Assembly: GCF_024679095.1 (NCBI RefSeq)
Contig: NC_066544.1
Coordinates: forward strand, 2,365,783-2,429,782
Reading direction: 5' to 3'
Length of the DNA: 64,000 nucleotides
From: Eriocheir sinensis
Taxonomy: Eukaryota > Arthropoda > Malacostraca > Decapoda > Varunidae
A program made the position numbers and the translations under genes. The notes under the pieces are model-generated. The model was not told where the DNA came from and did not search any database. It saw only the letters and a list, made by a program, of their open reading frames with translations. Below, piece by piece: positions 22,148-34,886 of the stretch. Each line of letters starts with the position of its first letter. Position 1 is the first letter of the stretch.

Positions 22148-22450
22148 CAGCTAGTAAACGTCCTCAAGATCAGCGGACACCATTTTGCTGCCAGAACAGC
22201 TAGTAAACGTCCTTAGAAGATCAGCAGACACCACTTTGCTGCCAGAACAGCTAGTGAACATCCTCAAGATCAGCGGACGCCATTTTGCTGCCAGAACAGC
22301 TACTAAACGTCCTTAGAAGATCAGCAGACGCCATTTTGCTGCCAGAACAGCTCGTAAACGTCCTCAGAAGATCAACGGACGCTATTTTGCAGCTAAAACA
22401 GCTAGTAAACGTCCTCAGATGATCAGTCGACGCCATTTTGTTGCCAGTGA
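22148..22450. repeat. 51-bp minisatellite, right block (about 6-7 units)
   Basis: The same unit as the left block, with small deletions (tcctcaagatcag). It ends in gccagtgagacgccattacc, the sequence that follows the single units in repeat R (2640, 35500). Confidence 0.95.
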
Positions 22451-23552
22451 GACGCCATTACCATAGACGCGAGGTGCGCAAATGGCAAGACCACCTGCGC
22501 AAATGGTGGGATGATGGCCGCAAATTAAGGCCGCGTAAATGGTGAGTGCGCAAATGGTGAGGTTTTACTGTATATACCGTCGAGTCGCGTATGGCGCGGT
22601 TAATTGGTTTTGAGCAACAGCTGCACCATAGGAAACTGCGTCATTGGAATAACTAAACCTATGAAGAAAATACAATTTGGTTCTGGCCCTTGCCATTTTT
22701 GTTCGTTTTAGCCCGAGTGCACCGGTAGGCATTATCTACCTTTTGATGTTGCTCAGTCCGATCCCACGCTCACCACCTTATCCACTCGGCCACTGCCAAC
22801 ACCCACTTTTTCACTTAGTACGTATGGGAAAAACACAATTTGGTACTGGCTAGCCGCCATTTTATTCCACCTACGCTCACATACGTGGGCGAATCTTGCC
22901 CGTGGGTTTCCCAGCAGGCTTGGAAGCCATTGTGCAGCACGTGCGTGGTAAGCGAGCTGACTCCTTGCCATGCAGGGGCCGGGGGGTTAACTAAACGTGT
23001 ACTCGTCAGGTCAGGACTGGGCAAAGTCTGTATACCAAGTCAAGTCATACGCAGCTTTGTGGGAGGAGACACGGCAGAGGCGTGGCTTATGCGTGACGTT
23101 GCTTAGAGCCAAACTAGAGAATGTAGAAACAGGGATTTAGAGAAAACGAAGAAAGGCAGACTAATTTAAATCAATCACTTCAACATGACCCCTCTCACAA
23201 CCCACACCGCCGTTTGTAGGCATTGGAATTACAGTCACGCATAGCACAATAAAAAAGGCATATTTTTTCGTCAGTGGCTTGCCTGAATGCGCAGTGAAAT
23301 AAGGCGAGAATGCACATCCAAAGTGCACACACGGCCTCAACTTTAGTCACCCGTGAACTGGCTTCTTTGACGTCATCCCGCTGCTCCACCCCAAACCGCC
23401 CCATGCGCATGCTGGTCACAGTTTTGAAGGCAGAGTGACTTGACTTGGTATATATAGACTTTGGGGACTGGGAACCAGCTGCGCCGCCGCCATATTCCGC
23501 CCAAGAAACGCCCAATCCCGCCCAACCATTTACTTTCCCCTCTAACCCGAAA

Positions 23553-23554
23553 TC

Positions 23555-23625
<71 letters not shown>
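23553..23625. repeat. (CT)n microsatellite
   Basis: About 36 CT units. Confidence 0.95.
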
Positions 23626-23629
<4 letters not shown>

Positions 23630-24056
23630 GTTTTTTTTTATACACCGTGTCTCTGATTTCTTCCCTTTCGGACCAGGCAGCGAGAAAGACAAAAGAAAGG
23701 AAAGGCTCTGGGAACACCAATTTAGATTTTTAAAAGCCAGTTTGCCAGCAGGCTGATGTGCAGCAGCGGCCTGCTGTAGATTTTAGTAGGCTAGTTAGCC
23801 AGATTGATTTCTTTTTTGCCTGCCAGAATAGACTGTTGGGCCAGGTCCACTTTACATGAAAAAGGAGCAAAGGAGGGGGAAAAGATTGAGGGGAAGAGAT
23901 GCGGAGCGGTCGGGGAGTGCATGACTGTGACTTGGAATTTGAGTGAGGGACGCGGCAGCCGACTGCAAACGTTCTTCTTGTCTACATCTATAAATTTTGG
24001 CAATATGATCATTCTGAGAGTGAGGATAATTTGTAACTTACTGAATACAAAAATGT

Positions 24057-24059
<3 letters not shown>

Positions 24060-24124
<65 letters not shown>
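24060..24124. repeat. (GA)n microsatellite
   Basis: About 32 GA units, opposite in sense to the tract 440 bp upstream. Confidence 0.95.
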
Positions 24125-24127
<3 letters not shown>

Positions 24128-24365
24128 AGAAATCCTCCCAAAAACCAACCCAACCACCACTATGAGATTTTCCCCCTCCGAAAAAAAAATCCAACCTGGC
24201 AACTCTGCGCTGTGAAGACCACAAACCACGTCATAGATGGTTTTACCCGCGTGATCTGAACATACAGTTCTGAAACCATATTGCATCATAGGAAACTGCG
24301 CCCTACGAATCCACGTCATAGGCGACTTGACTGTATTATGAACATTATTGGTGCCAGAACTATGT

Positions 24366-25092
24366 GTATTTACCTAGTTGTATTTACCTAGTTATAGTTT
24401 TACAGGGCCTGGGCTTTACGCTCATGTGGTCCCGCCTTCGTATCTATATTTATCCAACTTTTCCTTAAGGCTTTGCACACTCCTCACTGATACTACATCC
24501 TCACTTAGTCTGTTCAAAACATCTATACTTCTTTGCGGGAAGCTATATTTCTTTATGTCTCAAGCATCTTCCCTTCCTCAATTTTTTACTCTGTCCTCTT
24601 GTGTTCCTGGTGGTAATTCCTTCTTTTAGTAGTAACTCCTCGTTGTCTACTTCTTCCATTTTGCTCAATAATTTGTAGATTGGTATTAGGTCTCCCCTTT
24701 CTCTTCTTTGTTCTAGTGTTGGTAAGTCCATTTCCTTTAGTCTTTCCTCGTCTGTCAATCCCTCCAGCTCTGGAACCATTTTTGTTGCCATCCTTTGCAT
24801 CCTTTCTAGTTTCTTTATGTGTTTCTTCTTATGGGGAGACCACACTGCCTCTGCATATTCAAACTTTGGTCTGATCATAGTGGTAATTAATTTTTTCATC
24901 ATATCCTTGTCCATGTAGTGGAATGCTATTCCTATATTTCTCACCATGTTATACGTATCACCGAATATCCGATTAACATGACTCTTTGGCTGTTTATTAT
25001 CTTGCATTATTACTCCCAGATCTCTCTCTTCATGTACTTTCTTTAATGTTTCACCATCTCCCATTTTATATGTCCATTTTGGTCTTCCTTTA
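24366..25092 (-). mobile_element. CR1-like LINE copy E
   Basis: The minus strand encodes the same RT C-terminus as copy A, nearly identical over YAEAVWSPHKKKHIKKLER and LEQRRERGDLIPIYKLLSKM, open until a frame break at 24543. The tail carries two tatttacctagttg units. The truncated 5' end adjoins tgtgtgtgtgcgtgc. Confidence 0.88.
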
Positions 25093-25228
25093 CTGTGTGT
25101 GTGCGTGCATGCGTATGTGGGGGGAGTTTCTTTTATAGAGTACAATATTATCTGACAATTAAATTCAATGAATAGTGAGTACTGTAATGAAATTACTGTA
25201 ACAAATTGTTTATGGTGTTCTTCCCCAG

Positions 25229-25392
25229 CCTGCACAACATCTCTGACCAGCTCTTCCTGAGCCAGAGCCGCAGTTCCCCGGCATTGGGCTCTGAGGGCTC
25301 CAGGAAGGATGACAAGGTGTTGGCCCACTCAGAACTAGTTGACAGATTCAAAGTGCTCATACAAAAAGCAACAGACTTCTTGTTCATGTCAG
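25229..25392 (+). CDS. LYST: LYST exon b
   Basis: The acceptor is ttcttccccag and the donor AG|GTATGT. Phase is one base in and one base out. The peptide includes LHNISDQLFLSQSRSSPALG, an acidic/basic linker (SEGSRKDDK), then the helical-looking stretch ELVDRFKVLIQKATDFLFMS. It sits just beyond the 5' end of a minus-strand LINE (24366-25092). Phase fits both neighbouring exons exactly. Confidence 0.7.
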
Positions 25393-26120
25393 GTATGTGT
25401 TGCACTGCTTCTCAAGGATCAAGTTCTCTTAGTACTATGCTGAGAGAGTTACATAGTGGAGTATCAAACCACACAGACCTTATGGTCTAGATTAGGTGAT
25501 CTATTCCTAAAGCTAAGTAAAACTACATCAAATACCCACCATGAATGTTAAGTTGGAGGAAGGGCCTATTGAGTTACCATATTTGCCAGCAAATAGGTCA
25601 TGTTTAAAAAAAATAATAATATTAATAAATAAAATACCCGTCTTGTGCACATGTATTACATATCAGATACCAAATACCTAAGGCAAAAGATACTTAGCTT
25701 AGCTTGGAGGTCAAACAAGCAGATGTAGTGCGGTAAGAACACATTGTTTCTAGCAGTGCTCAGTAAATAAAGTCGATGTCGTGTAGTTATTTGCTGAGCA
25801 GCTCACCAAATGAGTCTTTGTTGCACAGTCCCTGCTTTATGTCATTGATAAGTTCTTTATAATGGTGATGAAGTGAAACAGCATTTAACCCTTTCACTAC
25901 GGCCGGACGAAAACGGCGCCCCGCCCCGTATCCGGGCTGGCCGCGCGCGCAAAATTTCAAATGTCGCTTCTAATTATAACAAGTTTTCAGCCATAATCTC
26001 AACATAATCATCATGTATTATATATAAAAACATGCAAATTTAAATGGTGCACATAAAGAAACATAAATTATTTGATAATTTTGAGATGTAAGCATAATTA
26101 TACAAAGAAATTTGCGAGAT
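25393..26120. other. Intronic sequence; lone TTAA-type element end
   Basis: At 25886 ttaaccctttcactacggcc resembles the ends of the TTAA elements elsewhere, but no partner end was found. Otherwise I see nothing. Confidence 0.35.
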
Positions 26121-26122
26121 TA

Positions 26123-26407
<285 letters not shown>

Positions 26408-29165
26408 AAATTCAACGCTCCCACAAGAGAAAATAGATAAGAGTAGCCAAAAGAGAGGTCAATTTCGGATGGAGAGGTGTCTTGATACACTCTTCTTGAA
26501 AGAAGACAAGTCATAGGCGGGAGGAAATACAGACGAAGGAAGACAGTTCCAGAGTTTACCTGTGTAAGGGATGAAAGAGTGAAGATGCTGGTTAACTCTT
26601 GCATAAGGGGTTTTGACAGTATAGGGATGGGCAGAGTGGACAGTCAAGTGCAGCAGGGCTGCGGGAGGGGGGGAGGCATGCAGTTAGCAAGTTCAGAAGA
26701 GCAGTCAGCATGAAAATATCGATAGAAGATAGAAAGAGAGGCAACATGGCGGCGGAATTTAAGAGGTAGAAGACTATCAGTAAGAGGAGGAGAGCTGATG
26801 AGACGAAGAGCCTTAGACTCCACTCTGTCCAGGAGAGCTGTGTGAGTGGAGCCCCCCCACACGTGAGATGCATACTCTATACGAGGGCGGACAAGGCCCC
26901 TATAAATGGAAAGCATTTGTGTGGGGGAGAAGTTTAATGAAGAGATTTTCTATTCTCTTTTTCTATTACTCTCTTGGTCCCATACGTCCTCTGCGTGTAT
27001 TGAAGCACATGAGAAATTAATCACAAGGAGAGGGTATTCCCCGGCTGCCTGGGATTGAACCCACAACCAGCGTGACGGGAGAGCCACTCCTTACTGAGTC
27101 GGCCAAAGAGGTACCCCACTGGCTAAGTGGGTTATGGGAGGCTCATTCATCAGGCATAGTCGCCGCACTACAGAAGAACTGATGGAGATGATACAGAACA
27201 CCCAACCTCGAGGAAGCTGATTTAGTGAGAGAAGAGATGTGATGTTTCCAGTTGAGATTTTGAGCTAAGGATAGACCAAGGATATTTAGTGTTGAAGAAG
27301 GTGACAGCTGAGTGTTATTGAAGAATAGGGGATAGGTGTTTGGAAGATTGTGTTGAGTTGATAGGTTGAGAAATTGGGTTTCTGAGGCATTGAAGGACAC
27401 AAGGTTCCTTTTACCCCAATCGGAAATGATAGCAAGGTCTGAGGTTAAGCATTCAGCAGCCTCCAGTCTGAAGTCATGTACTTCCTGTTGAATAATGCAG
27501 AGTGGAGTCACCAGCATATGAGTGGATAGGACAGTTTGTTATGGAGAGAAGATCATTGATGAATAACAGGAAGAGAGTGGGTGATGACAGAATCCTGTGG
27601 AACACCACTGTTATTAGGTTTAGGGGAAGAACAGTGACCGTCTACTACCGCAGAGATAGAACGGCCAGAAAGGAAACTGGAGATAAAGAAACAGAGAGAG
27701 GGATAGAATCCGGAAGAGGGCAGTTTAGAAAGCAAAGACTTGTGCCAGACTCTATCGAAAGCTTTCTATATGTCTAGCGCAACTGAGAAAGTTTCACCAA
27801 AACAGCTAAGAGAGGATGACCAAGAGTCAGTTAAGAGAGCAAGAAGATCACCATACTGGCGATCAGATAGAAGGTCAGAAGTGGAAAGGTGCTTTTGAAT
27901 CTTCTGGTTAAGGATTGATTCAAAAGCTTTAGATAGGTAGGAAAGTAAAGCTATAGGGCGGTAGTTTAAGGGATTGGAACGGTCACCCTTCTTAGGCACA
28001 GGCTGTATGAAGGCGTACTTCCAGCAGGAAGGAAAGGTAGATGTTTATAGGCAGAGGCGAAAGTGTTTGACCGGACAGGGTGTCAGTGCAGAGGCACAGT
28101 TTTTGAGGACAATAGGAGGCACTCCATCAGATCCATAAGCCTTCTGAGAGTTGAGGCCAAAGAGGGCATAGAAAACATCATTTCTAAGAATCTTAATAAC
28201 AGGCATAAAGGAGTCAGAGGGGGGATGATTAGGAGGAATATACCCAGAATCATTCAGAGTGGAGTTTTTACAGAAAGTTTGAGAAAAAAGTTCAGCCTTA
28301 GAGATAGATGAGATGGCGGTGCTGCCATCAGGGTTAAGGAGTGAAGGGAAAGATGAAGTGAAATTGGAGATGTTTTTGGCTAGATGCCCGAAATCCTGGG
28401 AAGAATAAGAAAAAACAAGGTTTTGACATTTTCTATTAATGAAAGATGTCTTGGTAAGTCAAGGAATAGATTTGGCACGATTCCGGGCGGAAATGTAAAG
28501 AGCATAGTTAGCGGGCGTTCAAAGGCTCTGGTACCTTTTGTGAGCTGCCTCCCTGTCTATGACAGCACGAAAACAAGCGTGATTAGAGAAAGTACATGGA
28601 ATGTATGCCTCCATTCTTGAGACAATCACCTCTGTGATGTGCTGGGCACACACAGAGGGGTCTCGCTCCTGGAAGCAGTAATCATCCCACGGGAAATCGG
28701 AAAAGTACATCCTCAGGTCGTCCCACCGAACTGAAGCAAAATGCCAGAAGTATCGCCTCTTCGGTGGGTCCAGAGGGTGTACAGGAGCAATAGGATAGGA
28801 TACAGAAATAAGGTTGTGATCGGAGGAGCCCAACGGAGAGAACAGTTTGACAGAGTAAGCAGAAGGGTTCGAGGTAAGGAAGAGGTCTAGAATGTTGGGT
28901 CTGTCTCCAAGACAGTCGGGAATATGTGTAGGGTGCTGAACCAACTGCTCTAGATCACTGAGGAGAGCAAAGTTGTAGGCTTGTTCACCAGGCTGGTCAG
29001 TGAAAGAGGATGAAAGCCAAAGCTGGTGGTGAACATTGAAATCTCCTAGGATGGAGATTTCAGTGAAGGGAGAGTGGGTCAAGATGGTGGAAAATTCTGA
29101 AGAGTCAAGGTCATTGGCACAAGAACAAGTGATGTCGCCGCGCACGTTGGCGTAACATCCAGCTT
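26408..29165 (-). mobile_element. Jockey-like LINE, endonuclease plus RT, degenerate
   Basis: Reading the minus strand: endonuclease motifs [17 protein letters not shown] and [14 protein letters not shown] with [12 protein letters not shown] (28519-29165); RT start RSNPLNYRPIALLSYLSKAF (27999-27766); SGVPQDSV at about 27610; FNASETQFLNLS and NILGLSLAQNLNWKHHI (27517-27143); RPRIEYASHVWGG (26916-26644); C-terminal KLWNCLPSSVFPPAYDLSSF at about 26500. Several frameshifts and a SINE insertion break it. The 5' end is lost near an (ATCCAG)n patch at 29180-29215. Confidence 0.85.
26935..27120 (-). mobile_element. tRNA-derived SINE inside the Jockey-like LINE
   Basis: The minus strand has a tRNA-like head: ggccgactcagtaagg as box A region and ggttcaatccc as a near-consensus box B, in the right order and spacing for a polymerase III promoter. 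It interrupts the LINE between the frames ending at 27143 and starting at 26916. Target duplication was not resolved. Confidence 0.6.
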
Positions 29166-29804
29166 TGGATTGAAATTTCGGATCTGGATCTGGATCTGGA
29201 TCTGGATTTATGATGCACAGGGCACCCGCACAGGTGCATAACACGCATATTTGTGTTGGCTGTTGGGGGGACAGGGGAGCCGAGTGTGCAGGGGAGGGAA
29301 GTGAATCAGTGTAATTGTTAGTGCTGGTGTGTTGTGGTGACAAGTGAGTGTGTATTTGTTTTCTGTGCAAACACCATGCCGCCGACACTCAACATCACCA
29401 TCACCATCATCAGCTGCTCAAGCCCAGCACGCGGTTGGGCTGCTCTCACACATGCGCCTGGCTGCCCGGATCCCACTCACAATGCTTCCCGTGGCCAATG
29501 GAAAGGCCCAGGGGGTGGGTCAGAGTGAGAATGGGAGTCAGGGACCACAACAAGGTGTGAAAAAACCCAGTTTTAGCAGCCTTTTCCTTTTCCTTTTGGA
29601 TCATATCGCAATTTCATTTTCAATAAAAATTGAATTTTGGGGGCCCGGACGGGTGGCCAAGCGAAAGATGTCGACGGTTTTCAATTTTCCCCATAAGAAT
29701 AATGGTTCAAAGTTTGCAATTTCAACGTTTGTGACCTGCAACATCGACCTATTTATCGCAAACTTGGAGACCGTACTGTATATCGTTTTTCATTTTTTAG
29801 GCTA

Positions 29805-29997
29805 GAAAATGCTTTTTTTACTGCAAAAATATTTGAAATAATAAATATATAAAAATACCTATAAACCGCAAAATCAAAATACCTATAAACCACAAAATCC
29901 CGCGATATAGCGAAAAATCCGCGATACGATACAATTTAAAAATCCGCGATACAGCAAGACCGCGATAAGTGAACCACGATATGGCGAGGGATTACTG
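29805..29997 (-). mobile_element. Transposon Y-family end fragment
   Basis: On the minus strand it begins CAGTAATCCCTCGCCATATC after a TA (29998-29999), identical in type to Y. The rest of the element is not delimited. Confidence 0.7.
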
Positions 29998-30272
29998 TAA
30001 TGAACTTTTTTAGTTATTTTTACTGACTGGAATAGGAGGCTGTTTGTCTCTATCTAGAAAAGGGAAGGGAACCTACAGGACTGCAACAATTGCCATGGCA
30101 TTACACTTCTTAGTTTGCCAGGCAAAGTTCTTGCTCATCTGCTGCTGATGCAAATTCAACCTCATCTGCTAAAGTTTCAGAGACCTGAGCAATCTGGGTC
30201 CATATTCAGTATGTCAACAATTGACAGATCCTAGCACTTCGCATCTTTGTGGAACACTAACTTGAGTTTCAT

Positions 30273-32977
30273 CAGGGGCTACATGCAAGGGCAACACCAC
30301 CTGGATGAGGCGAACGACATGCACACGCTCGCTGCTCGTCCGCATCAAGCCGTTCGATGCCTCAGATGAACAAACCACTGAGGCCTCTTAACCCACTGTG
30401 GGAGGCGACTTGGTGGGTGGCCAGCGCATTCCTTGTCAGACAGAAGCTGAGCCTCGTCCTGAACACTTGATTCTGCTCTGGCTCCAGCTCTGCTCTCATT
30501 CGGGTTTCCTCAGAACCGTGGGCTTGTTCTGGGTTCCCTTACCTCTCTCCTCTCCACGCCCTGACTCCCGTTACTGCCGTGACCCTGACGCCCCTTCTCC
30601 TGCACCTCCCTCGTCCACCACGTCTACACAACTTCAAGGACGAAGCTGTACTGCCTCGTCCCTGCCACATCTAGGACGTGGGATGCAAGAAAAGGAAGAA
30701 GCTGTGCAAAGGTTCATCGCTGAGTCCGGCGTGCTGAAGGTCCCCGTCGGAGACTTCCAGTTTTGTGAGGCTGTTTGGGGTTGTTTACTTTCTATAAAGT
30801 AAATTGGTGTGTAACCATTTCTCTTGTTTTGTGTTCATACAAGGGAAATGGTTAGACACCAATTTACTTTATAGAAAGTACAGTAATCCCTCGCCATATT
30901 GCGGTTCACTTATCGTGGTCTCGCTATATCGCGGATTTTTAAATTGTAAATATTTAGTTTTGTATCGCGGATTTTTTGCTATATCGCAGGATTTTGCGGT
31001 ATAGAGGTATTTTAATATATTTATTCATTTACTTATTTTGCAGTAAAAGAAGCATTTTCTATCCTAAAAAATTGTAAACAATAAAAAAAAATTAAGAAAA
31101 TATTAATACGAACATATTAAAAGAATATTAAATTGAAATAAAATACGTAGCGTACAACAGATGAATAGACAAAGACTCGGACGTATGTAAAATACAGCTA
31201 CGGCTGCTTCCGCTTGAGTTAGTTTGCCCACGTGTGATCGTACACGGCATACTATTGGCTGATGGATGGGAGGCGACCAACCAGAGCACTGTGTTCTTTA
31301 TCCTGGGCGCTGATTGGCTCAGCGACCGTAGCATTTGTTAGTTCGTGAGTGGTTAGCTCGGAGACAAAGGGAGAGTGTGTTACAGCTTGGTACCGTTAAA
31401 TGCTCGAGAACTTGGCAGTGAGGACCCAGACAGGATGAGGCAATGACTGCACTTGAACAAGACTCAAGTCCTAAACTTGCTCAACATGATTACTACAAGC
31501 TTATCTAGTTTCATGAACTCTTTGCGGTACTGGAATAAACACATGAAGAGCTACTGAACTGAACAGCTGATACGCTCTTCTTCTTCTTGTGACCACAACT
31601 TACCGACCACACGAGTAACCGACATGTTGGTGACTGAGATTCTGACTAGAATTTCGATGAATTTCCCGTGAAATGTAGCCTACTTTGAATTTCTTGAGAA
31701 ACTAGTGGTTGGGTGACCTTGTTCACATGGGCTGAGGCGAGATTCACAGAGATATGCGTGCTTATATAAATAATATATATAAAATATAATACATAAAGTA
31801 TATAAATAATAAAATAAATATAAGGTCGCTACTTCGCGGATTTTCGCCTATCGCGGGGGTCTCTGGAACCTAACCCCCGCGATAAACGACGATTTACTGT
31901 AAACACAAAACTGGAAGTATCCAACAGGGACCTTCAACACGCCGGACTCAACGATGAACCTTCGCACGGCTTCTTCCTCTTCTTGCGTCCTGCGTCCTAG
32001 TTGTGGCAGGGACGAGGCACCACAGCTTCGTCCTCTAAGTGGTGTAGACGTGGTGGACGAGGGAGGTGCAAGAAGAGGAAGAAGCCGTGCAAAGGATCAT
32101 CGCTGAGTCCGGCGTGCTGAAGCTTTCCCGTTGGAGACTTCCAGTTTTGTGAGGCTGTTTGGGGTTGTTTACTTTTTATAAAATAAATTGGTGTCTAACC
32201 ATTTATCTTGTTTTGTGTTCATACCTTCCGATTGCAGCACCCGACTTGGAACCTTGACATGTGGCGACCTCGCCAGGATTGGGTCAACTGCTAATCGGAA
32301 GGTTTGTCTTGTTAAGTTGCCTTTGCGCGCCACTTGCTGTCTGCGGCCCGGAGTGAGTGTGTTTAATCCTTCACCGTTCTTTTTGTGGCTGTTGTACGCC
32401 CACGGTAGGGTTTATTGGTGCTGCCATAGCACATTTTTTCAGACCTTGTGCTGAGAAATTGTTTACCCGATCACTCGTTGAGTACTAGGTGTGGCAGTGA
32501 CAAGGCAGTACAGCTTCGTCTTTGAAGTGGTGTAGACGTGGTGGACGAGGGACGAGGCGCAGGAGGAAAAGGGGCGTCAGGGTCACGGCAGTACCGGGAG
32601 TCCGGGCATAGAGAGGAGCGAGGTAAGGGCACCCAGAACAAGCCTACGGTTCTGAGGAAACCCGAATGAGAGCAGAGCTGGAGCCAGAGCAGAATTAAGT
32701 GTTCAGGACGAGGCTCAGCTTTTGTCTCACGAGGAATGCGCTGGCCACCCACCAAGTCGCCTCCCACAGCGGGTTAAGAGGCCTCGATGGTTTGTTCATC
32801 CGAGGCGTCGAACGGCTCCATGCGGACGAGCAGGTGAACGTGTGCAGGTCGTTCACCTCGCCTCGGTGGTTTGTTCGTCCTAGGCGTCGAACGGCTTGAG
32901 GCGGACAAGCAGCGAGCGTGTGTATTTCATTTGCCTCGTCCAGGTGGTAGTTGCCCTCACACTATTTGCAGCCTCTG
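30273..32977. mobile_element. Long inverted-repeat (foldback) element, hAT-like tips
   Basis: The outer ends are CAGGGGCTACATGCAAGGGC on the left and, inverted, CAGAGGCTGCAAATAGTGTG on the right. Both lead into aggcgaacgac / caccacctgga-type sequence, so the terminal repeats are hundreds of bases long (about 30273-30700 against 32977-32470). A central 200-bp segment containing cttccagttttgtgaggctg occurs + at 30750, inverted at 31905-32045, and + at 32130. No matching 8-bp duplication was found, and no transposase. Confidence 0.6.
30891..31899. mobile_element. Transposon Y-family copy Y2
   Basis: Begins CAGTAATCCCTCGCCATATT and ends acgatttactg. TA at 30889-30890 and 31900-31901 flank it. 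It splits a palindromic arm of the foldback element: atagaaagta before and taaacacaaaactgg after are continuous once Y2 is removed. Confidence 0.82.
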
Positions 32978-32984
32978 ACGCTCT

Positions 32985-34085
32985 CAAGAAAGCCTTTGAC
33001 TGTGTATCATGAGGTTGTCTGGGACATTTTGTGAATCTGTGGGATTCCTGCAAGGATTTTTGACCTGATAATTGACCTTTACTCTGGGATCGAGAGTGTC
33101 ATGAAGTATGGGGGAGGTGTTTCCAGCTTCTTCCTTCTTAATTCTCAAGTGAGGCAAGAGTGCATCCTTGTTCCATCTTTTTTCAATACATGCATGAACT
33201 AGGTATTAGGCAAAATTACTGACCAAAGTCGTTGTGTAGCATATGTCAACATCATCAAGGTCACTGACCTTGTTTTTGCTGATGATGCTGTACTTCTCGC
33301 AAAATGTTAGAGATCCTGGTGATGGCTCTTGAAGTACTGCATGAGGAGGGGAAGGCACTGGAACCAAAGGTCTCCTGGGCCCAAACCAAGGTCCAGTTGT
33401 TAGGAGGTTTACTAGATGATACAGTTCAGACTGTTAATGCATGTGGTGAGAACATTGAGGTTACCAAAAGTTTCACATACCATGGTAGCATGGTGCATAG
33501 TAATGGTGGATCTTACCAGGAAGACACTCAACGGATTGGTCTGAGCCACTGTGTTATGGACTCACTCAACATGAGTATATGGCATTGTTGATATCTATAC
33601 AAGCAGACAGAGATTCAAATCTTTTAGTCACTTTTGCTCCCTGTCTTACTGTATGGCCTTGAGACATGGAGACTGAATAGAGACTTGAGAGGTGTGTCAA
33701 TTCCTTTGGCACCAGGTGCCTTTGTAGGATCATGGGGTATTGCTGGAATGACTTTGTGTCAAACCAGTGGCTTTATGATGAAACTGAATCAAAGACGAGT
33801 CCATGAACACTAACTCTAACCATATAGGCATGTGGCCAGTCACCTGGACCTTAGTCCTGCTTATAGGGTTGTTTCTGTGCGAGACGATCATGAGTGGAGG
33901 AGACGAAGGATATGTCCACGCAACTCATTCCTAGGACAAGTCGATCTATCCTTGAAGGGACTTAGATCGGGAAGGATAGCTATGTGGAGGCTTGCCAGTG
34001 TTGACCGTCTGAGGTGGAGTCAGTGGGTGAATGAAACAATGCACCTCCTGAGGTATGCTCCCTGTTAGTTAGTTAGTTAGTTAGC
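32985..34085 (+). mobile_element. RTE-like LINE 3' half, degenerate
   Basis: The + strand reads LKKAFDCV, FFNTCMN, VTDLVFADDAVLLAK (RT catalytic motif FADD), LPKVSHTM and the C-terminal AYRVVSVRDDHEWRRRRICP, with SFLGQVDLSLKGLRSGR. Stops and frameshifts are frequent. The 3' tail is (TTAG)n at 34066-34085. A minus-strand relative is at 38846-39480. Confidence 0.75.
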
Positions 34086-34089
34086 TCAG

Positions 34090-34880
34090 TACATACTTTA
34101 TTTACATGCACCAAGTTCTGTTTTCCCCTTCAAAACTAATTTAAAATAATTGAAAATAAATTATGAGGAAACAGTAAAGAAAAAATCTCAAAATATCCTT
34201 GTAAAAGAGGGTGCATATTATATGAGTAAGAAGATGTGTCCTATATGCCAATAAATATGGTAGACTTTAGATTCATCAGTTGTATTGCCCTGTATCACTG
34301 AAACTGGGAGATCATTCATTCTCATACAACTTTGTTGAAAATTGGTGCAGTCTTTAAACCTAAGTGGAATATAAAATGGCCACTGAGATGTTGCATTTCT
34401 GCCTTTGCAAATTTAAGGTAAAGGAATTGGCAGTTGAGTTTATTTTTTATATTTTTTTTGTTCCACTGAAGCACTGAAGAGAGAGAGAGAGAGAGAGTAT
34501 TATCAGGGAAGATACTAATAATGCCTTTTATGACACCCAATAGCTTGGTCATCAGTGGAGTCTGTGGCATGTGCCTTGCCGTCTGCCTCAGCCTCTGAGA
34601 CCTTCAGCCTCTTCCTGCTAGATTTGTTGCTGTCTGCTGCTGCTACCATCACCCAGCGCAAAGGTTCTGATCAGATCTATCATTGTTTGGGGAGCACACT
34701 AAATGATACTTGTTGAGGGGAAGATAAAAAAGTAAAAGAAAAGCAGAGGATTTGATTTTTTTTTTTTTTTTTTTTGTAGTTTTCAAGTTAATGCTTGAAT
34801 CAGAGTGAAAGTAAGAAGGTTATTTCACTTTAACTCATGCACTCCCTAAGCAAGGAAGTCATATGAGGTGTGTTTGTGTT
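34090..34880. other. Intron 5' of LYST exon c; no other feature
   Basis: Contains a short (GA)n at 34480-34497 and poly-T at 34758-34775. Nothing else is supported. Confidence 0.5.
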
Positions 34881-34886
34881 GGACAG

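Larger units (their letters stand above)
19017..22570. mobile_element. TA-flanked transposon X carrying a minisatellite
   Basis: The left end is CAGTCAACCCTCACCATTTG followed by cgcac; the right end is the inverse (gtgcgcaaatggtgagg, then ttttactg). TA flanks at 19015-19016 and 22571-22572. The interior is almost entirely a 51-bp tandem array plus the nested element Y. There is no transposase, so this is a non-autonomous element whose body has expanded. Confidence 0.82.
22577..24333. mobile_element. TA-flanked transposon (GTCGAGTCGCG ends)
   Basis: The left end is CCGTCGAGTCGCGTATGGCG; the right end, inverted, is CAGTCAAGTCGCCTATGACG. TA flanks both (22575-22576, 24334-24335). The same end recurs at 36340-36386. 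The interior holds (CT)n 23553-23625 and (GA)n 24060-24124 and no recognised transposase. Confidence 0.68.

Noticed and set aside
19463..22450. Regular direct repeats considered as a CRISPR array
   Set aside because: Units are contiguous with no unique spacers, in a eukaryotic transposon context.
27502..28620. Plus-strand frames antisense to the Jockey-like LINE
   Set aside because: They are shadows of the minus-strand endonuclease/RT coding sequence.
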